NCBI RefSeq assembly: GCF_010183535.1
Contig: NC_071328.1
Span: forward strand, 16,864,001-16,928,000
Origin: Caenorhabditis remanei
Lineage: Eukaryota; Nematoda; Chromadorea; Rhabditida; Rhabditidae
Direction: 5' to 3'
DNA length: 64,000 nucleotides
Both the position numbers and the translations under genes were made by a program. The notes under the pieces are model-generated. The model had not been told where the DNA came from. It worked only from the letters and a program-made list of their open reading frames with translations, and searched no databases. Of the stretch, positions 1-10,762 are shown piece by piece; the first letter of the stretch is position 1; every line of letters begins with the position of its first letter.

Positions 1-721
1 TTATATTGTCGAGGAATTGTTGGAGGACGTCGTGCCGAAACTCGCTCCGATCGATACAGCTAGAGTTGGTGAGTTTTAGAGACCGCCCGTGTTTTTTTTT
101 CGAGTTTTAGAGACCGGCCGTGTTTTTTTTCGAGTTTTAGAGGCCGCCCGTGTTTTTTTCGAGTTTTAGAGACCGTCCGTGTTTTTTTTTCGAGTTTTAG
201 AGACCGCCCGTGTTTTTTTTCGAGTTTTAGAGACCGTCCGTGTTTTTTGAAGTTTTTTGAAGTTTTTTGGTGTTCAAAAACTCCAAAATTATCTCATTAT
301 TTTCCCATTTCCAGGAATCTTCGGCCACTCGATGGGCGGTCACGGAGCTATCACCATCGGCCTCCGCAACCCTTCAAAATTCAAATCGATTTCCGCATTC
401 GCTCCGATTTGCAACCCAATCACCGTTCCATGGGGTCAAAAAGCTCTCGCCGGATACCTTGGAGACGATCAATCCACGTGGAAAGAATACGATGCGTCGG
501 AAGTTCTGAAGGCGTACACGGGACAATGTCGTATTATTCTTATCGATCAGGGAACTGCTGATAACTTCTTGGAGCAATTGAAACCCGAAACCCTGAAGGA
601 TACGAATCACGCTGGAGTCGTGGTTAGAATGCAACCGGAATTCGATCATTCTTACTATTTCATTGCCACGTTTATGGAAGATCATTTCGAACATCATGCC
701 AAGATTTTTAGATCTATTTAA
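1..721 (+). CDS. S-formylglutathione hydrolase (esterase D), 3' part
   Basis: The last two exons are in the window: 2-68 and 315-721, with a phase-1 intron at 69-314 (GTGAGT donor, TTTCCAG acceptor). The exon 2 product contains the nucleophile elbow GHSMGGHGA, the SAFAPICNP and PWGQKA blocks, the acid-containing DQGTADNF region and the C-terminal [11 protein letters not shown] block. These are the signatures of esterase D, a cytosolic alpha/beta hydrolase that releases formate from S-formylglutathione in formaldehyde detoxification. Ser (in GHSMGG), Asp (in IDQGTADN) and His (in DHSYYF) would form the catalytic triad. The N-terminal part lies outside the window. The intron is almost filled by a minisatellite. 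The family call is secure; the numbering of missing exons cannot be given. Confidence 0.93.
71..248. repeat. Intronic minisatellite, about 30 bp x 6
   Basis: Six near-identical units start with GAGTTTTAGAGACCG, continue with CCCGTG and end in a run of 7-10 T. They differ mainly in a C/G/T position and in the length of the T run. The array fills most of the esterase D intron and begins right at the donor, so the donor motif GAGTTTT is itself part of the unit. Confidence 0.9.
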
Positions 722-1392
722 TTTATTTTCTCTGATGTTTATTCTTGTTTTATGCTGTAAAAATAGTATTTCTTTGTTTTTCTCTCAGAAAATCTCGAAA
801 ATCTGACTGAATTTCACAAAATCACCTCAATTTGATGTTTTCTGAGGCTAACCGGCTATAAACTACAAATCTCGTTTAGCCTCAGTAAAATCGGTTTTCG
901 GCGCACAGGCTACACTCTAGTCACCTTAATGATTGATAAGATGATCGGAAAGACATGTGGTCACTTTGAAAAATAATTTTTGTTTTATTTTTCCTCATAT
1001 TTTTTTCGCTTTTCCTTGTTTTTGAATGATCTTCCATTTCGTGTTTTGGCTGAGGCTAACTTTTTTGTAGTTTGTAGTCGTTTAGCCGCTGCAAAAGTCA
1101 TTTTTTAATCTCAAAAAGATGAAAATAATCAGAAAAGTGAGACAAAATTCATTGGCTTGAAATTGGCTTGAAAAATACACGTAAAGCGTCACAAAAATAG
1201 AATATTTACAGCGAAAAACTGAAAATTTTAAACAAAAAAAAAGCTAAACAAATTCTTTTCAAAAAACCGGAAAACATTTGTTGAGGTTTTTGGGATGAAG
1301 AAGACAAGGCGGAGCAAGAGAGAACACTGGCAGTAGAAGATGCGCTCTACTGGACACATGTTGTCCGTGGAGCGTATTTGCATCGGAGAATA
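722..1392. other. Intergenic, convergent 3' ends
   Basis: This lies between the esterase D stop codon and the SH2 gene stop codon on the opposite strand. It holds the foldback copy at 842-885 and a half copy near 1048-1090. No coding exon is supported. Confidence 0.7.
842..885. repeat. Short foldback repeat (CTGAGGCTAA family)
   Basis: The arms CTGAGGCTAA and TTAGCCTCAG enclose an ACTACAAAT core. It is one of many copies of the same small hairpin in the window, with the core in either orientation. Confidence 0.75.
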
Positions 1393-2988
1393 CTAATTAG
1401 GTTTTAATTGGTGCTTCAAAACCAAATGGTCGGCGCCACGTATCGGGAGAGGATGACGTCGATAGAAGGAGATCGCAGAGCTTATTGAACGGAATAGAGG
1501 ACCTTCGCCTGGAAAATTGATCGAGTGAAAAAGTGCGCTCTACTGATAAAAATAAACATTCAAAATTTTAATGCAGAAATCGCGCTCTATTGATGAAACT
1601 CTAGTTTTCTTTTTCAGAAAGTTAGCTCCAGTGGCACAACGAGCAGTATTAAACTTTACTGAGGCTAACACACTTTTGTAGTTTGTAGTCAGTTAGCCTC
1701 AGTAAATCTCTAGATGTTTACTGAGGCTAACTGACTACAAACTACAACTTTTCTTAGCCTCAACAAAAATCGGTTTTCACCTTCAAATTTTACTGAGGCT
1801 AAACGAGATTTGTAGTTTGTAGTCAGTTAGCCTCAGTAAACATCTAGAGATTTAAACATCTAGAGAGATTTACTGAGGCTAACTGACTACAAACTACAAA
1901 TCTCGTTTAGCCTCAGTAAAAACCGAATTTTCTCAAATTTCTCTTTTTTTTCCGTTTTTTTTCAGAATTTTTTTTGTAGTTTGTAGTGTAACTCACCAAT
2001 AACCCATTTCTCTCCATTCCACTCAATCTTGATATGAACAACTCCTTTGGTTGCTCTCAATGACAACGCAGCACTTCCCTCTCCACGTGATCTCAATAAA
2101 TAATCACCCAAGTGACGATTCTCTAACCGTTTCTCCGCCTCCACTCGATTCATGTTTTGCTCCATGTAGATTTCAGAGTCGCTCTGAAATTTTTTGGAAT
2201 TTTAAGAAAAAAAAACAATTTTTTCTCGCAATTTCAAAAATTCCTTTATAAAAGAAACTTACAGGTCGTCTCCGTTTACTTTCATCCCTTTTCCTTCTAT
2301 CCACTGCCGAGTTACCACATTGAACGAGTTGATTGACGAACGAGGAGCTGGAGCACATCGAAGGTGAGCCTGCAAGAAAATGGAGAGGCTTAGAGGGAGA
2401 CTACAAACTATAAATGCTTTTGAAAATTATCTAATCAATGAGCTTAAGGGATTACTGTAGTTACAGTATTCGTCAGGAAGCCGCATCTGGTCAAATTTAG
2501 GCACATTTTTTGAATTTTGACTCTAAAACATGGAAAAATGGAAATTTTGACGATTTCCTACCGAAAAACCATCAAAAATTGACAATTTTACTGAGGCTAT
2601 GGAGTTACAAACTACATAACAAGTTAGCCTCAGCAAAAAACAAAAATCCATTGAAAACTTTGAATTTTGTATGGAAAAAGGGATTTTGAAGAAAATCCGA
2701 TTTCGACGATTTAAATCGCGATTTCCGATTTTGAACCGATAAAAACAGTCACAGAAATTGACAAAGTTTGCTTATTTTTCAATTTTCGCTGAGGCTAACT
2801 GAGATTTGTAGTTTGTAGCTAAAAGACTTACCATGCGGAGACACCTTCGCATCGCCAGTCGCCGTAGTCGACAGTCTCACATCAGCCGTGGAGAATCTGA
2901 CAGAGTTGGGACGGGCTAGAAATTCCCAAGGAGTGTCATAGTGGTCTTCGGAACCGAATTCGGATGCATTCGCCATTGTCATCATCAT
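1393..2988 (-). CDS. SH2-domain adaptor-like protein, 188 aa
   Basis: Four exons read leftward: 2988-2832, 2369-2263, 2183-1997 and 1508-1393. All junctions are GT-AG, phases 1, 0 and 1 agree, and the frame stays open for 188 codons. The N-terminus carries a YDTPWEF motif like the phosphotyrosine-type motif of SHB/SHF-family adaptors. A basic linker (RRKRDESKRRRP) follows, then an SH2 domain from about residue 91 to 184. In it are the phosphotyrosine-binding Arg (GDYLLRSR, matching FLVR), the betaD His (VVHIKI) and the C-terminal FYRRHPLPI block. The usual Trp-x-His-Gly at the SH2 entry is replaced by a YMEQ-like segment. It probably binds phosphotyrosine peptides as a cytoplasmic adaptor, since no kinase or SH3 domain is seen. 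The intron at 1509-1996 contains a hairpin cluster. Confidence 0.85.
1655..1921. repeat. Cluster of foldback repeats in SH2 gene intron
   Basis: Four hairpin units of about 50 bp, with arms TTTACTGAGGCTAA / TTAGCCTCAGTAAA, stand in alternating orientation. The segment as a whole is also palindromic around an ATCTAGAGAT spacer. The core GTAGTTTGTAGT or its complement occurs in every unit. Confidence 0.85.
2588..2636. repeat. Short foldback repeat (CTGAGGCTAA family)
   Basis: A single copy in the first intron of the SH2 gene, with arms TTTTACTGAGGCTA and TTAGCCTCAG and an ACAAACTACA core. Confidence 0.75.
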
Positions 2989-3127
2989 TTTTAACTATTG
3001 TGCATAACTGGAATTGAGAAAATTGAGAAAATTGAGAAAGTATTGAGTTGAATTGAGAATAGGTAGACAAAGAGAGAGAGGGAAAAACGGTTATTACTTC
3101 TCACATAGCTGTTCAAATCGAAAATAA

Positions 3128-3425
3128 TTAGAATATTTGGAATCCTTATCAAATTCTGAATCGAATAGACACCCAAATCGCAAAAATCGGAAAATTTTGG
3201 GTTAGGGTGCGCGGGGGCACCACTACACACAACCGACCAGGATTCAATTCCACCTACCGTCAAAATTCTTTTGCAATCTTTTATATAGTAAAAAATCCTG
3301 CTTTTAGCCATATTAGTAACTATTTGTCCAACATTTACAATTTCTGGGCCACACTGGAATAGGGTGTGAAAAAAGGGGTTCGGGTGTCCCAGGGCTACAA
3401 CTGCACACAAGTTACCAGGGATCAA
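3128..3425 (+). repeat. tRNA-like SINE-type repeat, copy 1 (with a second partial unit)
   Basis: It shares with copies at 3738, 7580 and 7005 the order ATTTGNAATCC, GACACCCAAAT, GGGTTNGGGTGC, ACTGCACACAACC and a B-box-like ATTCAATTCCACC. A second diverged unit (GGTGTCCCAGGGCTACAACT...) follows at about 3380. The B-box-like element suggests derivation from a tRNA, but the A box is poor. Confidence 0.6.
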
Positions 3426-4475
3426 GACTCAATTTTTTTTCGTTTTTTCTTCCAAATTTCCCTAAAAATGCTTACAAGTGACTAGAGATGAGAGAGGTAG
3501 TGTGAGAAATGAAATGGGATACTCTTGATGAGCGAAGAATGGGAATGGAGGAGGAGTAGACCAGTAATTTGAGTGTATGTTTATATTCATACTCTTCTCT
3601 TTTATTCTTTATTCCCATCGAATGACCAGTTCTAGTTTCAAGTGTTTTCTCATTCAGGACACTACCACAACGACAATAAGGCGTCTGTTTAGGAGAGGAG
3701 GTTCTTTTTAGGTGGATAACTTTGTTGGGTAATTAGCTAGAAGGAAATAAATAAAATTTTTGAAATCCTTGTGAAATTCTAAATCGACTAGATACCAAAA
3801 TTGAAAAAAATTGGGAAAGTTTGGGTTTGGGTGCGCTTAAGGTAGACAACTGCACACAACCGACCAGGGCTCGATTCCACCTGAGGTCAAAATTTTTATT
3901 ATTATTTTTTTTGAGTCTTTTTCTACTATACCACTTCTCAGAACATAAAATAAGCCATAAAAATTCTAAAATAAGAAATAAAGGATTACTTAGTAGGGGG
4001 AAGCGACCATTTTATGGTCTCTTCTCGATGGACTAAAAGAGTCCCCGAACGAGAGAGTACAGAGAAACGAGAGACACAACACCGCCTCAGATTAAATTGC
4101 GGTTTTGAAACGACGTTAATTCGGTGTGCCTTCTTCTTGGGAGCCCGAGTGACCAAGAGAGTGAGAGACGCAGAGAGAGATGCTACGGAAAGGGGGGGGG
4201 GGCTCACTAATGACAAAAGGATTGGTTTGTGTGGAAGAAAAGAAGAAAAGGGGGGAAAAGGGAAGAAAATGATGGATTGGGTTTTCTGGAGGAAACGGAA
4301 GGAAACGACTTGGAAAGTGACAGGTCTACTTGTCAGCTGATAGGCAGTCAGGGTCTCCTTAACTTACCTAGGTTTAGCATAGTTTAAGGCTCTTAGGCAA
4401 CATTTCTTAACAACCTTTAAGAAGTTTCTAATGTGAGGACTTTGAGAATCCATCACCGGCCAAAATGTTATTAAC
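3426..4475. other. Non-coding, upstream of SH2 gene; promoter-type motif
   Basis: There is no supported exon. It contains SINE-type copy 2 and a purine-rich stretch. Near 4166 the minus strand reads TCTCTCTGCGTCTCTC, a motif that recurs upstream of other genes here and would fit a leftward promoter for the SH2 gene. Confidence 0.45.
3738..3905 (+). repeat. tRNA-like SINE-type repeat, copy 2
   Basis: It has the same block order as copy 1, with B-box-like GGGCTCGATTCCACC at about 3867. Sequence similarity stops shortly after the B-box-like block. Confidence 0.6.
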
Positions 4476-4801
4476 TTTGACAGTGTATTTCGGTGTCATT
4501 CAAATGTCCGATAAATTCAGTTTTTTTTGGTGGGCTGAACAGATCAAAAATGGGTCATCATTTTTAAAGTTGACCATTTTTTGTAGCGAAATTTCCTAGC
4601 AAATTTCATATCAACAAAGTAGCGACCCATTTCAGTAGTGCTATTTTTGAGCTGTTGACTTAGAATTTACTATAACTCTCTAGGAAATATCCCTACAAAA
4701 AAATGGTCAACTACAAAAATGATTTCCTATTTTTGCTCTGTTCAGCCCATACAAAATTGAGTTTATCGGACATTTAAATGACACCGAAATACACTTTCAA
4801 A
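4476..4801. repeat. Foldback element / MITE, about 325 bp
   Basis: Inverted ends GTGTATTTCGGTGTCATT and AATGACACCGAAATACAC (left end about 4483, right end about 4795) continue inward as ATGTCCGATAAA and TTTATCGGACAT, then GGGCTGAACAG and CTGTTCAGCCC. No coding content was seen. Confidence 0.8.
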
Positions 4802-7004
4802 ATTGGACATTTTCAACTGAAAAAGACAAAATATGATATCTTTTTTGCCGGTACTGTAGCTACTTGTTACTATGAAGTTATATTTTGGCTTACACAGGAA
4901 AGTTAGGCCATAAACTTTCCAATATAATGCTCAGAAAATTTTGTAGTTTGTAGTCACTAAGCCTCAACAAAAAGTTCCCTCCCTGCACTGGAAGAGGTCT
5001 TGATTTGAACAAAACCACATTTTCGCCGGTCTGCTTAAACTAAGCCTCAGCGCCAAAACAAGTGAACAATGAATTTCAAACAACTTTCTCAGAAAAAAGT
5101 TGTATTGAATCGTTCTTCTCCTTTGTCGGAAACAATCCTTTTGTTCTCTTTGTAATTCCCTTGTTGTCAATTGACACGTGGCTAGTTTTCTTCGGAAGGG
5201 AAAGAGCAGAGAAACCATTAGTTGCTTTTTGATAGATTGCCCATCAACAAGAATTGTTGTTTTGTTGTGAGAATGTGTGGGATTGTTCAGAATTGTGCAG
5301 AATTGAAAAAAAAGAATTCAAAACTTTTTTTGTTGATTCTTACTTTAGCAGTAACACCTAGACGATTGTATTGGAGCTGCATGGTACAAAGCAGGTTTGT
5401 CGAAAATCGAGCCGGGCCGGACTGAACTTTCAATCGGACTGGCCCGGACCAGTCGGCGCGGATTCAAAAATGGGATTTTTTAAACAAACTTTTTTTGAAA
5501 ATTCTTGAAAAATCAGAGTAAAAATGCCTAAATTACCATCCGCATTAACATTTTAATTCAGTCTGAAACTTTAAATTGAATACTAGACTTTTTTCAAAAA
5601 AAAAGGCAAATTTTGGTGAAAAACGGGGCAGCCCGACTCGTGATAAGTATGGTAAAAAGTATTTTGGGTTACTTTTATTTCTAAGACTGACTGACTACAA
5701 ACTACAAAACCCTCAAAGTTGTGAAAAGAAGAGACCACCAGGAGCATTTGAAAAAAGAGTATTCTGCGTAAACCCTCCCTCCTCTATGAGTCTCCGTACA
5801 TATGTTTGGAGCCCCCAACAACATTTTTTATGAGAAAAAAGAAAAGAAAAAAGTGGTGACGGGGCGGGAGAAAAGAGACACTAGAACTATGCATTTGAAA
5901 TTGGATTTCGTCGAATTTCGAGTTGTTGGAGAAAAATGGACACTGGGAATGTTAGTTTTGAGAAAAAACGGGGGAAGATTTTGTAAGGAAAGGGGGGGAG
6001 CTGAGAAGTTCATTAGGGGTTTGGTGTTTGGGATTCTAAGGAAATTTTGAGATTTTGAGAGATTTTTAGACAAAAAAAGGAGGAAAAGTTGATTTTTGAA
6101 GTCTTGGGAGCTAGTGGTTACAAAAAGAAGCTTCACAGAAAATCCCAGGGATTCCAAGTGAAAAAAGACCAGACTTGTAAAATCTCGAAAATTTTTGAAA
6201 TTGTTACTAGTAAAAACACGAAAAAACCAGAAATCTCACAAAGTTTGAAAACTGTTTAGACCACTACAAACTACACACACTCATCAACCACCTAATGAAT
6301 ATTAATCTATCCGTCTCCCTTTCTCTTCTCTCAAATTGTCAAAATGAATAGCACATTTCACGTCGAATTTCGTGTCAATTGACAAGTGTCTCCTCCCCTC
6401 TTCTCTCAATGTCTCATGGATTACGAAACAAGTCATCAGAGAGATAGTAAGGGGAATAGAAGGAGACGCAGAGAGTTACAAATATTTGGATCCAATTGTT
6501 TGCTCACTCATTATCACTCGGTGAGAGAGAGACACTTGATATGATATGGGTTGGCACATGATCCCTTGTTGAACTGGAAAATGAAATGAGAACAACTTGT
6601 TCTTTGCATGTTGACAAGACTATAGGTAAACTGATTCATAGAAGAAAACCTGGAATACGCCTCTTTTTTCGAAAAAAATCTGGCTCTAGAAAGGGTTGAG
6701 GTGGCATTCTCAACCTCATTAGATCATCCAAAACTAGAAAAAGGGAAAACAAAAAACTTAGACCGTGGAAGAATTGAGCCCTTCCTGGTTGTATGCCGTG
6801 ATGCCCCTCTACAGGGGCACCCTAAAAAAAAGCTCTACAGGGGCACCCTATTCCTTTTTTAGGTTGAACTGCTAGGAGTCGAATTATAGGCCAAATTACC
6901 AAATGCAGCTCAAACTTTTTAGACTGAACTGAGGACCCAAGTACCTTTCAAACATTTTGAAAGCGAGTTTTAGAATTTCGAACTTTGTTTGTTATGGAAA
7001 TGGA
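4802..7004. other. Non-coding stretch
   Basis: No exon is supported; the open frames are short, AT-biased and lack splice context. It contains the GC-rich quasi-palindrome at about 5408-5462 (GCCGGGCCGGACT and ACTGGCCCGGACCAGTCGGC), a promoter-type motif GAGACGCAGAGAG at about 6459, and a 24-bp tandem duplication at 6806-6850. Confidence 0.5.
6806..6850 (+). repeat. Two-copy tandem duplication
   Basis: CTCTACAGGGGCACCCTA occurs twice, separated by an A-rich spacer. Confidence 0.75.
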
Positions 7005-7125
7005 CAAAAAATAAGGACTTTGAGGAGAATCGAACCCTGGTCGTTTTTCCAAAATATAGGTATCGAGATCTAATCGCTGCAGAATTTTACAAGGATTTCA
7101 AATATCTATTCAAATTTTTCATACG
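7005..7125 (-). repeat. tRNA-like SINE-type repeat, copy 4 (inverted, shortened)
   Basis: On the minus strand the order is ATTTGAAATCCTTGT, GATTAGATCTCGATACC and then GGGTTCGATTCTCCTC, the best B box of the four copies. The central part present in the other copies is missing. Confidence 0.55.
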
Positions 7126-7579
7126 ACCTCCACAAATCGAGTTATCGTCGAAAAACCAATTTTTTACAAATCTCCAAAAACGTCTTTCACTACCACAAAT
7201 CACTCCCCTTCTTGCTATTACGGTATCCCCTTTCTACATCCCCCTCATCATAATTTATGAATGAATGAAAAACGAAACAAAGGGTGTAATTTATGACACG
7301 TGCTAAGGGGTCACATGCACACGGTGTAATGTGAGATACCTTCTGCTGGTGTCTTGGTGTTATTCGTGTGCAACAGGAGGAATGCACTTTTTCGAACTTT
7401 TTTCTGGTCAAGAAGAGCAGTAAGGGGGCAATAGGAGGAGATAGCGGTGGGGTCAACTAAAAGAATACCAAAAAAGGAAGGTCAACATCCAATATGTTAT
7501 GATAAGATAACTTTGACTCATTCATAACTTTGTTTCTAAAAGTTTATGTGGTGAAATTAAAGTTGATATTTCGAAAAGT

Positions 7580-7815
7580 TGTAATCAAAATATTTGAACT
7601 CCTTGCGAAATTTCGCGTCGGCTAGACACCCAAATTGCAAAAATTGGAAAAGTTTGGGTTGGCGTGCCCCTGTGCCACTGCACACAACCTACCGGGGTTC
7701 AATTCCACCCATTGTCAAAACGTTTTTGCAAGCTTTTTGTATACATTTTTAGCCATATTAGTCACAAATTCGTCCAACATTTACAATATCTGCGCCAACC
7801 GGAATAGCGTGTGAA
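7580..7815 (+). repeat. tRNA-like SINE-type repeat, copy 3
   Basis: This is the most complete copy. B-box-like GGGGTTCAATTCCACCC lies near 7695, and a 3' tail reads AGCCATATTAGTCAC and CCAACATTTACAAT, shared with copy 1. Confidence 0.65.
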
Positions 7816-10762
7816 TCATGAATATATTACTGTAAGAGGAGAACGGAAGGGGGCGACAAGCATAGAATAAAGAAATGAGACAATATAATCAATCAATGTC
7901 TTTCCAATTGGGCACCCGTCATTCTATAGGGAAGGGACTGTCATCTGTTGAATAAACATGGTATTTGATGGAAGGAAGAGGTGCAAGAAGACGGGTGTGC
8001 ATAGGAATAGGGCAAAGAGAGGATGGGTAATTAGGTAATAGTCAAGAGGGTGCGAAAAGAACACCCAATGAAGAGACTACAAACTACAAAAATCTTGTTA
8101 AGCCTCAACACTAAAGCTCTGACAAATTGCATGTTCGTCTAATCGAGTACTGAGAAGAGAGACTGATCTGACCCCCACGTGTCGACCAGCTGCGTGTCCT
8201 CTCATTCAGAAGAAAGAAAAAGAAGAAGACATCTGCTCTTAGGGTTCATCTCGACACGAAGAGAGATCATATCGAAACGAGAGACACAGAGAAAAAGAGA
8301 AAACGGACACTTATCGTATCGACATGTGTTATGATTTTTCAGGGTGTTGGGTGGGTTCAGTGGGTTCGGAGAGTGATTGAGAGAGATAGAGAGAGCAATT
8401 AAATCGTAATGGAATGGGTCCTTGGAGACTGATGGAAAACTGATGGCGGTGGTGGTTGATGGTATGTGAGCACTTTTGGGAAAGTGCAGAGCATCGGACA
8501 TCTGGATAGACCGATAAACAGATGGACAGAAAGATCGGCAGAGATTAGGCTCACGTATTCTGGTTCATTTCAATCCCGCTGAATCCACGTTTAGAATGAT
8601 TTACGTGACTTCAAACTTTCCATTTTTAGTACTGAAATCCCACAAAAACCTGAATAACTTTTTTCACAAAATCGTTTTGCAAAATTGGAATACAGATTTG
8701 AAATCAATTCAAAATTTCCGTAACATATCTCGACCCTAACTCCATCTCAACTCGGGATAATCCCCAAGTTAGCCAATCTTAACCAAGCCTAACCAAGCAT
8801 GGACTCACCTAGCTATGAATAGGATCTAACAAAGGACACCTCCCAACCGAGTGATAATGACCAACAATCACTGTAACACTTAGTAGGAACAAAGCGGTGT
8901 GAAAATCCGGGAGAGCATGTTTGCATAGGCTTAGGAACGCTTAGCAATGCACATACATACTAATAGGTGTAACAAATTACAAGAAAAGAAGACAAAAGAT
9001 CAAGTGGATGAACTCAAAAAGATCTTTTTTCTGGTGGAGCAAATATAGGGCTTCATTTTGGTAGTTGACAATTTTTTGATAGCTCCGCCCACTTTTGAGA
9101 TATGCGCCTTGAAAGATGACTGCGGAATACGTGATCTGGCGTGCCTCGGATTATCTCAATAACTAGAAGAGGTAGGAAAAAGTGTTTAACTACAAAAATA
9201 AAGATTTAGATAAATTCTACTTGAAAAATGCAGTCCTTTGAACGAGTGTATCTCAAAATAAAGAACAGTTACAAAAAATAGGACAAAAATATTTTAATGT
9301 TTTCGTGCTGAAATGGCGTTGCTCCCCTGAGAGACCAAAAGGTTACACCACCTGCCTCTCCACAATTAAACCCTCGTGAAAGATCCCTTGCGGCAATCAT
9401 CAAAACATTAATTAGCCAAGAAACAGCTGTTCCTCTCATTTTCATTCATCAGAATTCACAAAAAAAATAAAACGAGTGTAGATCACAAAAAACTGGCTCA
9501 CTGTTTTCTGGGGGCTGGTGACTCTGAGTCATTTAGTGGTTGGAATGGGAGAGAGAACACTTGTATTACTAAGTGAAAGGGGGGACTGGAGACAAATATT
9601 TGAGGAAAAGAGTTGGAGGAAAAAGGGTTAGAAGTCAATGGTATAGAGAAGGGAAGGTGATATTTACTAGGTTTTGACGGGAATATCGAGAAAAAAAGTA
9701 ATTTTGATTACAAGTTGGAGGAAAATTTGTTGGTTGTGAGCAGTGGAAGCCTTCACCTTAACCATTCGGTGAAATTTTCCCAGTTTTCTCATATGGAGGA
9801 TCTATTCGATGTAGGCTTTCATGGAGATTCTGAAGATGGGATCAGTTTACGTTAAACGTCAAAAACTGAGATAAATAGATAACTTTGCCAGGTCTTCTTT
9901 TCCCGGTTTTGAAATTCAGTGATACGGAAATTTAAGCAATGTAGAATTTTATAAGAAAAATAACCGAAAAACCGAAGAAAATTAGAAAAATCGCAAAATT
10001 TCAGTCTGGAAATTCAGAAAACCGGGTTTTATAGTTGGAAAATTAAAAACAATCTGAAAATGCGTTTTTTGAAATTTGTTTTGACATCGCACTCCTAAAT
10101 TCGATAAATTACGAAAATAGCGGTAAATTAGTGGAAAATGATAATTTTAGGCCGAAAAAACGTTTAAAAAATCAAATCACAAAATTTCGGTTTCAGAAAC
10201 ACCTAAATTTTTTTAAATTAAAAATCAAAAATTGGTTATTGTTGCTGAAATTCGAAAATGTTGACTAAAAATGTGTTTTTTGACCCCAAAGGCAGGATAA
10301 TATGAAATTTTACTCGTTTGAGTTGAAAAAAAAAAGATTGTTGACCGGAAAAATTCTGAGAAATCACAAAATCCTGAAAAACGCTGAAAACGCTGAGTTT
10401 CAGTAATAAATAAGTAGTTTGTAAATACTAACCAAGACTCTACAGCAAGCAACAAAACTAAACTACAAAAAAATCCAATTTTTTGAAAAAAATCTAAAAA
10501 AGAACATTGTTAGTTTCTCTTCTTCTTCTTATTTCTAAGAAAAGTGTCGTATGTGAAAAAGAAAAACGACAACCGAGAAGACCCCCGAAAAAGGACACCA
10601 AAAAAGATTTAGATTTTTGATAAGATTCCATTCCTTTCTTCTATTTCTCACAAAAGGCGGTGTGGAAGGATGCATATGCGCTCCGAAAAACAAAACATTA
10701 GTTTAGTTCAGTGGAGCGCAATTTCATTACAGACATAAACATTTTTAATTTCAGTTTCAAAA
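7816..10762. other. Non-coding stretch upstream of the Nudix gene
   Basis: No exon is supported. It contains a CTCCGCCCAC-type dispersed repeat at 9060-9120 and scattered CTGGCGYRCCTC motifs. AT-rich sequence runs from 9880 to 10500. Confidence 0.5.
9060..9120. repeat. Dispersed repeat (TAGCTCCGCCCACTTTTGAG)
   Basis: GTTGACAATTTTTTGATAGC is followed by TCCGCCCACTTTTGAGATAT. Further copies occur at 11205-11400, 13365-13520, 22425-22480, 29216-29300 and 29385-29440. Confidence 0.8.

Noticed and set aside
247..697. Overlapping open frames around the esterase D exon
   Set aside because: They are shadows of the real exon in other frames and start inside the intron or lack family similarity.
3821..4340. 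Plus-strand frames upstream of the SH2 gene
   Set aside because: They run through SINE-type repeat and low-complexity purine-rich DNA and have no splice context.
8202..8501. 99-codon minus-strand frame
   Set aside because: Serine/proline-rich translation of a simple GAGAGA-type region; no splice sites or family similarity.
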